NCBI GenBank assembly: GCA_903907305.1
Contig: CAIVNT010000172.1
Location: 1 to 7,947, forward strand
Source of the DNA: an uncultured Ignavibacteriota bacterium
GTDB lineage: Bacteria > Bacteroidota > Ignavibacteria > UBA10030 > UBA8401
DNA length: 7,947 bases
Direction: 5' to 3'
In this document: piece after piece, positions 1-5,772 of the stretch
Numbering within the stretch: position 1 is the first letter of the stretch
Layout of the letters: each line of letters begins with the position of its first letter
The notes under the pieces: generated by a model
The model's database searches: none
What the model saw: the letters and a program-made list of their open reading frames with translations, nothing else
Told to the model about the DNA's origin: nothing
Program-made: the position numbers and the translations under genes

Positions 1-14
1 AATTAAATTGTTAT

Positions 15-42
15 AAAAATATACCTGACAGTTATTCCTGCC
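15..42 (-). terminator. weak candidate terminator after the DinB-family gene
   Basis: On the minus strand, just after the DinB-family stop codon, GGCAG (42-38) can pair with CTGTC (31-27) around a 6-base loop, with one G-U pair. A run of five T lies at 19-15, seven bases beyond the stem. The stem is short and the T run is not adjacent, so this is only a possible intrinsic terminator. Nothing else is visible in bases 1-47. Confidence 0.22.
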
Positions 43-47
43 GATGG

Positions 48-551
48 TTACAAATTATACAACTTCAAATCTTTACCGGAACGTAATTTACTGACGTAAA
101 CAATTTGCCCCACATGATACGAAAAATGTTCCGTAATATGAAGGATCGCTTCGAGTCCGGTCACCTCATATTTCTGTATAGAATAGAGCTGACGAAGTTT
201 TTCTATCGGGAATTCTGCCAGGACGGTGTCAACATCCGTCACTGCACTGCTCAGCCGGGCGATCAATTCATCCTTCGGAAGATGTGTTCTTTCCGCAAAT
301 TCCGCGTCACGGTTACGGTGGAATGTATTCCCGCCGAGGTGCTGAAATGCCCATTGCGTGATATTTCCCGTCAGATGGAGCATCAAATTTCCGATAGAAT
401 TGTTCGTTTCATGCGCACGCCACCATAGATCTTCATCAGAAAGATGCTCCAGAGCCTGAATGATCTTGGAAAGATATTCTTTCACCAGTTTCGTTCTGCA
501 GCAATCAATGAAATAGCGTTCCGTACTCTCATTCAATGGTGTGGTCAGCAT
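48..551 (-). CDS. DinB/DUF1572 family putative metal-binding protein
   Basis: This 167-residue protein matches the DinB/YfiT-like four-helix-bundle superfamily, and best the DUF1572 branch. The family signatures visible are SNSIGNL-type residues (here NNSIGNLMLHLTGN, residues 50-63), an R-x-R-x-x-EF stretch near 79-85 (RNRDAEF), and HxxxHxxxH (H138, H142, H146) followed by GQI. H59, H142 and H146 are the likely metal ligands by analogy with DinB folds. It has no signal peptide, so it should be cytoplasmic. Family members include thiol-dependent transferases (bacillithiol or mycothiol type), but most have unknown substrates and none can be named here. The ATG at 551 is supported by AGGAG five bases upstream. 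The gene follows the GH20 gene with an 8-base gap and is probably cotranscribed and translationally coupled. The family call is firm and the function is unknown. Confidence 0.88.
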   Translation of the reverse strand: MLTTPLNESTERYFIDCCRTKLVKEYLSKIIQALEHLSDEDLWWRAHETNNSIGNLMLHLTGNITQWAFQHLGGNTFHRNRDAEFAERTHLPKDELIARLSSAVTDVDTVLAEFPIEKLRQLYSIQKYEVTGLEAILHITEHFSYHVGQIVYVSKLRSGKDLKLYNL

Positions 552-556
552 ATATT

Positions 557-561
557 CTCCT
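557..561 (-). promoter_or_regulatory. ribosome binding site of the DinB-family gene, overlapping the GH20 stop
   Basis: AGGAG lies five bases before the ATG at 551. It overlaps the TAG stop of the upstream GH20 gene (562-560), so the two genes share bases TAGGAG. Ribosomes ending GH20 translation sit directly on this site, which argues for coupled translation. Confidence 0.75.
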
Positions 562-3079
562 ATCGTTCAAACCAACTCGTTCTTCCGGTGACAAGATTGG
601 GAGCTACCACGGGGAGCGGATATTTTTTTGTTACAGCCAACTGCCAGGTATTTGCCTTGAATTGGAGAGTGTTCCAACCCGTCTGAGATGAATCAGAAAC
701 GATCCATGCAGCATCGGAACTAATCATTTGCACCGTCCCATCTGCAGCGACAATCTCACCATAAATATTCACTCCGGCCGAACCGTTCTCCTGATAGTTC
801 TGCGCTTCCACTGCTATGACATTGGACGAATCGTTCAGGAATGGCAAGATATCGAAGATCTTAGCCCGTTGATTCTCAACGGTAAGGGAAAGCGAGCGCC
901 GCGCCGTCACTTCTCCCGCTTTTTTGCCGTTCACATAGAGCATTGCACGGGAGTCCCCCAGCACCTGGATCTTCGCTGAGCTGATATTTTTTGCCGATAC
1001 GATATTTTTTCTAAAATATGCTTTCGGTGCCGAATTTGAATCCTTCACTGTTGAGAGAACTCGGGGATGATAGATCCATTGACTGGAAAGAAGCGGATCG
1101 AGCGCGGAACTCTTTTGAATCTTCTCCGCTGTTTCATTCCAGTATGCTGCCTGACGGTCATACCGTTTCAACAATAATTCCAGTGAAGGCGTTTTGTTCG
1201 TAGTGTGCCAGACAGTTTCAAACTCACCCTTCACTTTGCTCAGTTCGTCCGTTACACGCTTGCAGATGGAAGCCGCTTTCGATGCGATATCCGTCCGTGC
1301 CGAAACGGAATCTTTCAGCAGAAGCCGAAGCTGTTCCTGCGCTTCGACCTTTTTTGCGAACCAGAGGTTGAGCCGGGAAACGAAGGAGAGATATTGCAGA
1401 TGATCATTGTTCCGTGTGACATTCTTCGATGCACGCTCAATGGATTCAAGAACAAGAGGCATGGTGGCATTGATGCTCTGCATGCGCTGCACGAGCGGAA
1501 TCCGTTTCTCCCAGATCATATCGTCCCGATTCGGCAGCAGCGGATGACGCCACAGTTCATACCAATGATATTGGTTGGACGGATCACTGAGCAGCGCATA
1601 GACTGTTCGGAGATCTTCTGTCTTTTCCGTCCCGAAGAAATCGGAAAAGAAATTCCGGCTGAACGAATTAAGATCGGCTGTAAGAGGATTCCAAGCGCAC
1701 TCAGCATTCCATGCATATCCGTAATAATTCAATTCCCGGAGCGCTTCCCCGCCGAAATCATTCCAGCTGGAGCAAAGAATGCCAAGCGAACCATTCCTGT
1801 ATCCATCGGCATTCAAGTACTGAACGTTTAGGAATGTATTCAAATAATTCGGGAACGGTCCGGTGAAATTCCACACCGCAGGAGAAACAACATACGGAAA
1901 TCCGGCGTTCTTGAATATCTCCGGACTTGTGTAATCGAATTGTATTCCATAATGCCAGTCCACCATCGTCACATCCTGCGGGATCTTCTTCAGGATGTCG
2001 GGATGGTCCAGAATGATATCGCCGTACATCATCACTTTCTTCCCGTGCTTCTTCACAACGTCAAAGATCCGTTTATAGTGTTCGGCATGGACTGTTGCCA
2101 GATCGCTTTTCTTCACCCGCTCCTTATTCACACCGAGACCGACATCCCACGATTCATCCGCGGCGATATTGAAATACGGAGAGCTAAAACAATCTGCGAT
2201 CTCTCCGATCATCTCATCGAGCATTGCGTAGACCTTTTCATCCGACACATTCACGGTCTGTGCTCCGGGAAATTCGGCGAACTTTTCATACTCCGGCTGG
2301 ATCAGAATGTTTTCCCAATGTCCGAGCGTTTCAAAGATGGGAATGATCTCAACAAAATATCTTTTTGCATACGCATCCAGTTCTTTGCATTCTGCCGGAG
2401 TGAGTGCTCCGCGGTTCCTTCCGATCTCCGGATGTTTCTTGAATTGGAACACATCCTCAATGTAGGGGGAATAGACATTCATCTTATACCGTGAACAGAA
2501 CCGGACGATCTTTTTGAAATTCTCAAGTGTGGAGACCTGACCGCGGCTGATATCGTCCGTGATCCCTCTGATCTTCTGCCGCGGGAAATCGCTGATCGTC
2601 ACTCCCGGAACAATGACACTCCGTTTTTCAAGATGCATCAGCTGCAGCAGTGACATGACGCCGTACATCAATCCTTTTTCCGATTCTGCGATGATCACGA
2701 TCCCTTTGACATCGACATCAAGAAAGTATCCTTCGGTTTTCATCTCCGGCGTCAGTTTCCCCTTTCGCTCTCCAAGGAATTTTTTCCCGAACTCACCGGA
2801 TGGTTTCCCGATGTAGATGAAATTCGCCGTCAGTTTCCGGACCGATTCTTCGGCTGTCACCTTCATCTGCACTTCTTTCAGGGTAGACAATCCCTCATTC
2901 ACCTGTGCGGCGATGAATTCCATTGTCGGTGTTTCACTTCCAATAATGATCCTTGTGGAGGAACTCAGTTTGAATTCGAGATTCTTTTCCGTAACGGATT
3001 GCGGTGAGGGAATGATGCTGACCGATTGAGCCATTATACCAGTGGTCCACATTGTCAAAAAAAGAAGTAACGATCTCAT
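560..3079 (-). CDS. secreted GH20 family beta-N-acetylhexosaminidase-like glycosidase
   Basis: An 839-residue exported glycoside hydrolase. Residues 1-17 form a signal peptide (MRSLLLFLTMWTTGIMA, then Q). Residues about 20-155 resemble the GH20b lead-in domain (IPSPQSV at the start, EKGLMYGVMSLLQLM near the end). The barrel spans about 165-480, with RGITDDISRGQ, YSPYIEDVFQF, and the GH20 catalytic Asp-Glu pair D308-E309 in FNIAADESWDVG. W375, W403 and W439 (SSWNDFGGE) look like subsite tryptophans. A helical segment (about 519-659) follows, then a beta-rich module (about 664-814, with RAMLYVNGKKAG and NVIAVEAQN) resembling galactose-binding or rhamnosidase-N domains. By family, it should release terminal N-acetylhexosamine with substrate-assisted retention; its actual substrate is not evident. 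The frame is open to an ATG at 3142, but the ATG at 3079 has AGGA six bases upstream and begins the signal peptide directly. It is the first gene of an operon with the DinB-family gene. Confidence 0.9.
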   Translation of the reverse strand: MRSLLLFLTMWTTGIMAQSVSIIPSPQSVTEKNLEFKLSSSTRIIIGSETPTMEFIAAQVNEGLSTLKEVQMKVTAEESVRKLTANFIYIGKPSGEFGKKFLGERKGKLTPEMKTEGYFLDVDVKGIVIIAESEKGLMYGVMSLLQLMHLEKRSVIVPGVTISDFPRQKIRGITDDISRGQVSTLENFKKIVRFCSRYKMNVYSPYIEDVFQFKKHPEIGRNRGALTPAECKELDAYAKRYFVEIIPIFETLGHWENILIQPEYEKFAEFPGAQTVNVSDEKVYAMLDEMIGEIADCFSSPYFNIAADESWDVGLGVNKERVKKSDLATVHAEHYKRIFDVVKKHGKKVMMYGDIILDHPDILKKIPQDVTMVDWHYGIQFDYTSPEIFKNAGFPYVVSPAVWNFTGPFPNYLNTFLNVQYLNADGYRNGSLGILCSSWNDFGGEALRELNYYGYAWNAECAWNPLTADLNSFSRNFFSDFFGTEKTEDLRTVYALLSDPSNQYHWYELWRHPLLPNRDDMIWEKRIPLVQRMQSINATMPLVLESIERASKNVTRNNDHLQYLSFVSRLNLWFAKKVEAQEQLRLLLKDSVSARTDIASKAASICKRVTDELSKVKGEFETVWHTTNKTPSLELLLKRYDRQAAYWNETAEKIQKSSALDPLLSSQWIYHPRVLSTVKDSNSAPKAYFRKNIVSAKNISSAKIQVLGDSRAMLYVNGKKAGEVTARRSLSLTVENQRAKIFDILPFLNDSSNVIAVEAQNYQENGSAGVNIYGEIVAADGTVQMISSDAAWIVSDSSQTGWNTLQFKANTWQLAVTKKYPLPVVAPNLVTGRTSWFER

Positions 3080-3085
3080 AGTCAT

Positions 3086-3089
3086 TCCT
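3086..3089 (-). promoter_or_regulatory. ribosome binding site deciding the GH20 start
   Basis: AGGA (3089-3086) sits six bases before the ATG at 3079. It directly abuts another in-frame ATG at 3085, which is too close to use it. This favours 3079 over 3085 and over the far upstream ATG at 3142, which would add a non-signal-like N-terminus. Confidence 0.6.
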
Positions 3090-3103
3090 GATGTTGTTAA
3101 GAA

Positions 3104-3132
3104 AAGATAACCGATATGTCTGAATCGTTCAA
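3104..3132 (-). promoter_or_regulatory. candidate promoter of the GH20-DinB operon
   Basis: On the minus strand, TTGAAC (3132-3127) and TATCTT (3109-3104) are separated by 17 bases. The second element extends to TATCTTTT, which matches the Bacteroidota -7 consensus TAnnTTTG at all but the last base. Transcription would start near 3097, giving a leader of roughly 18 bases that contains the AGGA site. This lies inside the 3142-3080 stretch that an overlong GH20 call would treat as coding. Confidence 0.35.
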
Positions 3133-3146
3133 TAGATTTCATTTAC

Positions 3147-3165
3147 CACAGATTACACAGATTTA
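3147..3165. repeat. short tandem repeat CACAGATTA / CACAGATTTA
   Basis: Two adjacent near-identical units, CACAGATTA (3147-3155) and CACAGATTTA (3156-3165), lie in the gap between the DUF1207 stop and the GH20 start. From memory, similar CCACAGATTACACAGATT-like strings recur between genes in FCB-group and some other genomes. I cannot count copies from this window alone. Confidence 0.4.
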
Positions 3166-3227
3166 GATAAATATTACAATAAATCAATTGATCATTGAGG
3201 AAAAGGGAGATTGCATAGCTCAAGAGA

Positions 3228-4049
3228 TCATTCGAAAGAAAGTGCGAAAACAGAAAACGAACGATGTTCCGGAAAGAACTGTCCCCGTTCATCGAGTCCC
3301 GTGCGATACTGAAGTGATAGACGAAGGAAATGTCCAGGCTGCATCGGGAACATTACTCCGAATTGTATAGTGGATGTAGCGGCGAAACCGGCTTCCTGAT
3401 GGATCTTACAATCCGCTGCAGTATAGAGCACGGAACTTCCAAATTTCATCAGCGAAACGTTGCCGCCGGTCTGAAATATCCATGGTCGTTCAATTCTGCG
3501 GACAATAGTAAACGTGTAGGCATAATCCGCACCGAGATAGAGCTGAGAATTTCTGTCCCTTTCATAGACGGCAAATAATTTCATATAATCGCGGGAATAT
3601 CGAATGGAAGTCGTCAGTTTCATCCTCTCATACCAGTTGTCGCTGAAATGATGACTCGTATGGCCGACAACCCACCGCGCATACAGATGATCCCGCACCG
3701 GAATGTCGAGAGTAAGAAAATCGATATAGTAATCATTCGTCACGATCTGCGCCTGGCCCACAGGATGCAGTTCAAAATGAACGGATGCACCGATACTCGC
3801 CTGCAGTGATGTGTGGAATAATTCCAAGTCGAAGAGAGGGAACATCGTTCCCATGGATGCACGGATATTCTTGGTAAAAAGGATATTCTCTGCTTCTGTG
3901 CGGTGTGCATGCGCATCGGCGGTAAACAACGATACCAGTGTGGATTCAGGAAAGAATGTATAGGTGAATGTGCGGTGGTTGTCTGCGGACTGTTCTTGTC
4001 CGAATCCACACAGCGAGAGAAAAAAAACAAAAGCGATAATATATCTCAT
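3228..4049 (-). CDS. DUF1207 family exported protein, probable outer-membrane barrel
   Basis: A 273-residue exported protein matching DUF1207. The signal peptide covers residues 1-17 (MRYIIAFVFFLSLCGFG, then Q). The family's opening motif is seen as FFPEST..LFTADAHAHR (residues 32-50). The central NDYYIDFLTLDIPVRD (105-120), the histidine-rich HTSHHFSDNWYER (130-142) and the closing YRTGLDERGQFF (248-259) also match the family pattern. The alternating aromatic and polar residues through the second half suggest an outer-membrane beta-barrel, but DUF1207 has no assigned function. The Cys at 14 is not in a proper lipobox, so this is probably not a lipoprotein. The frame is open to a GTG at 4109, but the ATG at 4049 starts the signal peptide and has a weak GAAAG site five bases upstream. 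It lies 98 bases downstream of the small barrel gene and may be cotranscribed with it. Confidence 0.85.
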   Translation of the reverse strand: MRYIIAFVFFLSLCGFGQEQSADNHRTFTYTFFPESTLVSLFTADAHAHRTEAENILFTKNIRASMGTMFPLFDLELFHTSLQASIGASVHFELHPVGQAQIVTNDYYIDFLTLDIPVRDHLYARWVVGHTSHHFSDNWYERMKLTTSIRYSRDYMKLFAVYERDRNSQLYLGADYAYTFTIVRRIERPWIFQTGGNVSLMKFGSSVLYTAADCKIHQEAGFAATSTIQFGVMFPMQPGHFLRLSLQYRTGLDERGQFFPEHRSFSVFALSFE

Positions 4050-4087
4050 TCGATCTTTCAGAAGGGCATTACGCGCAACAGAACATA

Positions 4088-4140
4088 TCCGTCCGGCAGG
4101 ATGACACACACAGTGCTGTTATCATCTCGACACGGACGGA
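4088..4140 (-). repeat. inverted repeat between the two barrel genes
   Basis: TCCGTCCG (4088-4095) and CGGACGGA (4133-4140) are perfect 8-base inverted arms. A nested 5-base pair, GATGA with TCATC, lies inside. The transcript could fold into an interrupted hairpin between the small barrel stop (4148) and the DUF1207 start (4049). No T run follows, so it does not look like an intrinsic terminator; it could affect mRNA stability or be incidental. Confidence 0.35.
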
Positions 4141-4147
4141 CGTATAT

Positions 4148-4803
4148 TTAGAGTGTCACGCCAACCATCAGCAGAAGAAGCGTTGCTGGCAGTTTCACTT
4201 TGTTGGTTGCGGTTACACCGCCTCCGGTCGCATTCTGTTCGTATTCTGGTTTACCGGTATAATAACGGATTCCGATATTTAAGTTTTGCAGTTGAACACC
4301 CGCACCGAATCCGAATGCAAGTGCCGCCGTTGATGTTGCCGTCTGTTTAATATTGACCCCCATAAAATTCACTTCGAGGTCGGGAAAACTTGAATAGAGT
4401 AATCCGCCCTGAGCCTGAGCATACAGTACTGAGCCGGAAGCAGTCGGCGCCATAAATTTGATGCCGGTCAATCCCCACGTAGTCAAATAACTTCCTGCCG
4501 TAACTCTGATACCTGAACCCGCCTGTTTCGTCATCTCGTCGGTATTGACAGAATTGGATGCGAGAGCAACGGAAGTCGTCCACGAAACCAGTTGATTTAA
4601 TTCTGATGAGACTTCAAGTCCGCCCGCGAATCCGGTCGTTGCATATCCTGCATCCGTGCTTGTGGTGCTTGCGAAATCGCTTTGCGGCAGCGATGCACCG
4701 CCGAACAATGTTGCACGCAAACGAGGAGTTGTTTCTTCAAAATCCTGAGAGAAAGCGAATTGGGCAATAATGCTGAGAATGAATGCGAATGAGATTTTTT
4801 CAC
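4148..4803 (-). CDS. outer-membrane beta-barrel protein, apparent frameshift at the start
   Basis: The continuous frame from 4720 down to the stop at 4148 encodes about 190 residues of small, glycine/alanine-rich beta strands typical of OmpA/OMP_b-brl barrels, ending LLLLMVGVTL. The same frame continues upstream to about 4800 and encodes a signal-peptide core (ISFAFILSIIAQFAFS, then QDF), but contains no ATG, GTG or TTG there; the TTG at 4720 would leave the protein without a signal. A good ribosome site (AAAGGAA, 4817-4811) lies seven bases before GTG at 4803. That GTG reads AAA AAA TCT in a different frame. Adding one A to the A6 run (4800-4795) would give MKKISFAFILSIIAQFAFS and a protein of about 218 residues. 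The interval given is the inferred full gene across the frameshift. Whether it is a sequence error, a broken gene or slippage-dependent is open. Its specific function is unknown. Confidence 0.7.
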
Positions 4804-4809
4804 GGAGTC

Positions 4810-4879
4810 GTTCCTTTCAAAGAAAGAAATAGAGAATAAAAGTGATGAATTCCAATTGCAGTAGTGTGTAGGAAGGAAC
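4810..4879 (-). promoter_or_regulatory. leader of the barrel gene with possible site-masking stem
   Basis: In the transcript, GTTCCTT (4879-4873) is exactly complementary to AAGGAAC (4816-4810), which contains the ribosome binding site. Pairing would hide the site behind a loop of about 56 bases. The rest of the 4818-4967 gap is AT-rich. It holds a TACATTTT element that weakly resembles a Bacteroidota -7 box, with TTGCTG 17 bases upstream, but no convincing terminator after trmO. Confidence 0.25.
4811..4817 (-). promoter_or_regulatory. ribosome binding site for the frameshifted barrel gene
   Basis: AAAGGAA lies seven bases before GTG at 4803-4801. It is the strongest ribosome site near this gene and points to the GTG as the true start, although that codon is out of frame with the barrel. 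This is the main argument for a lost A in the following A6 run. Confidence 0.65.
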
Positions 4880-4967
4880 CGATAAAACATTAATTGCCGC
4901 CTAAACAATAATGGTAAAAATGTAATGTAAATTCACCGTTTCAGCAATCACGCAAAATCGTACTTTT

Positions 4968-5771
4968 TTATGAATTCCATTTCTGATGGAATTGGAGATG
5001 GGCATTCTGATCGTGGAGCGATTGAATGGATGGATCAAGTGCAGCGATCACCTCGGAAGGATATCCGCTGTGGATCCGGCTGACCAGGACGTTTTTCTCT
5101 TCAATTACGTAGAGAACTCTCCACGATTTGATCGCGATGACATATCCGCCGGAATCGTGTTTCATAATGCGGCGATACGAATGCGGCATGGGGTCGAACG
5201 ATAGGATATCGACTACGCGGTCCATCAAATGAATATCGTGATTGACCCGGATCCAATCCGCTTGTTCCTGCGCAAGCGGAGAGATTTCAACGGAGTACGG
5301 TGTCTCATCCGAATTTTCTGCTTCCGCCAGCCAGCCGATCTCCGAGTTCGGAAAGGCCTCTGCATACGGAATGTACGGCTTAATATCGAGCACGGGAGTT
5401 CCATCCAATAGATCAGGATTCTCAACGCGGATGGTCCTTCCCTTCACATCGATCAACGTACATAATGAGAGTCCGATAGGATTAGGACGATGCGGAGAAC
5501 GTGTGGCGAACACGCCACGCTTTGTCCTGCCGCTGCGCGGTGGAAGCACTTTCGGTTTCCATTCCGTGTTCTTGTGGAACCAAAAGATGATCCAGATCCG
5601 TTCGAAACCGGCAAGATATTCCAGTGCCTGATCGTAATTTTTATCGGGTAGAAGTTCGATGATTCCTGTGACATTCTGCTTGTCCACACCCGGCTGACGC
5701 GGTGCGTGCTGCTTCTCCTGATACGGAGTGCGGATGTATCCGATCGGTGTGAGGGTCAGTTGGACAGTCAT
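4968..5771 (-). CDS. trmO: tRNA (N6-threonylcarbamoyladenosine-37-N6)-methyltransferase TrmO
   Basis: This 267-residue protein matches TrmO (formerly TsaA/YaeB, UPF0066). The family uses S-adenosylmethionine to methylate the N6 of t6A at position 37 of certain tRNAs reading ACY threonine codons, making m6t6A. Visible signatures are PIGYIRTPY (9-17) with PRQPG (24-28), FERIWIIFWFH (56-66), and the strongly conserved RGVFATRSPHRPNPIGLS (85-102). DGTPVLDIKPYIPYAE (123-138) follows, and DPMPHSYRR (193-201) marks the usual C-terminal lobe. It is slightly longer than the E. coli protein (about 235 residues), mainly through a tail after about 240. It is cytoplasmic. The ATG at 5771 comes one base after the TGA stop of the YaiO-like gene, with no clear ribosome site, so it probably depends on coupled translation. 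The placement behind envelope genes is unusual. Confidence 0.93.
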   Translation of the reverse strand: MTVQLTLTPIGYIRTPYQEKQHAPRQPGVDKQNVTGIIELLPDKNYDQALEYLAGFERIWIIFWFHKNTEWKPKVLPPRSGRTKRGVFATRSPHRPNPIGLSLCTLIDVKGRTIRVENPDLLDGTPVLDIKPYIPYAEAFPNSEIGWLAEAENSDETPYSVEISPLAQEQADWIRVNHDIHLMDRVVDILSFDPMPHSYRRIMKHDSGGYVIAIKSWRVLYVIEEKNVLVSRIHSGYPSEVIAALDPSIQSLHDQNAHLQFHQKWNS

Positions 5772-5772
5772 A

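Noticed and set aside
1205..1831. Open frame of 208 codons on the plus strand
   Set aside because: It lies wholly antisense to the GH20 coding region, has no recognisable domain, and low-complexity Arg/Phe/Pro-rich composition typical of shadow frames.
1940..2494. Open frame of 184 codons on the plus strand
   Set aside because: It is antisense to the GH20 catalytic barrel, whose protein sequence is clearly conserved; the His/Ile-rich product looks like an antisense artefact.
3080..3142. N-terminal extension of GH20 to the ATG at 3142
   Set aside because: It would place 21 residues ahead of a good signal peptide, covers a plausible promoter, and lacks a ribosome site; AGGA before 3079 supports the shorter form.
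4050..4109. N-terminal extension of the DUF1207 protein to the GTG at 4109
   Set aside because: The extension is not signal-like, and the ATG at 4049 begins a standard signal peptide.
4128..4142. CGTCCGTCCG short tandem repeat as a CRISPR or satellite
   Set aside because: Only about two and a half 4-base units, with no spacers; it is simply one arm of the inverted repeat.
4597..4908. Open frame of 103 codons on the minus strand covering the start of the barrel gene
   Set aside because: It contains the GTG and ribosome site, but its product (Ser/His then Arg/Gln-rich) is not protein-like; it is the wrong-frame continuation of the barrel gene start and not a separate gene.
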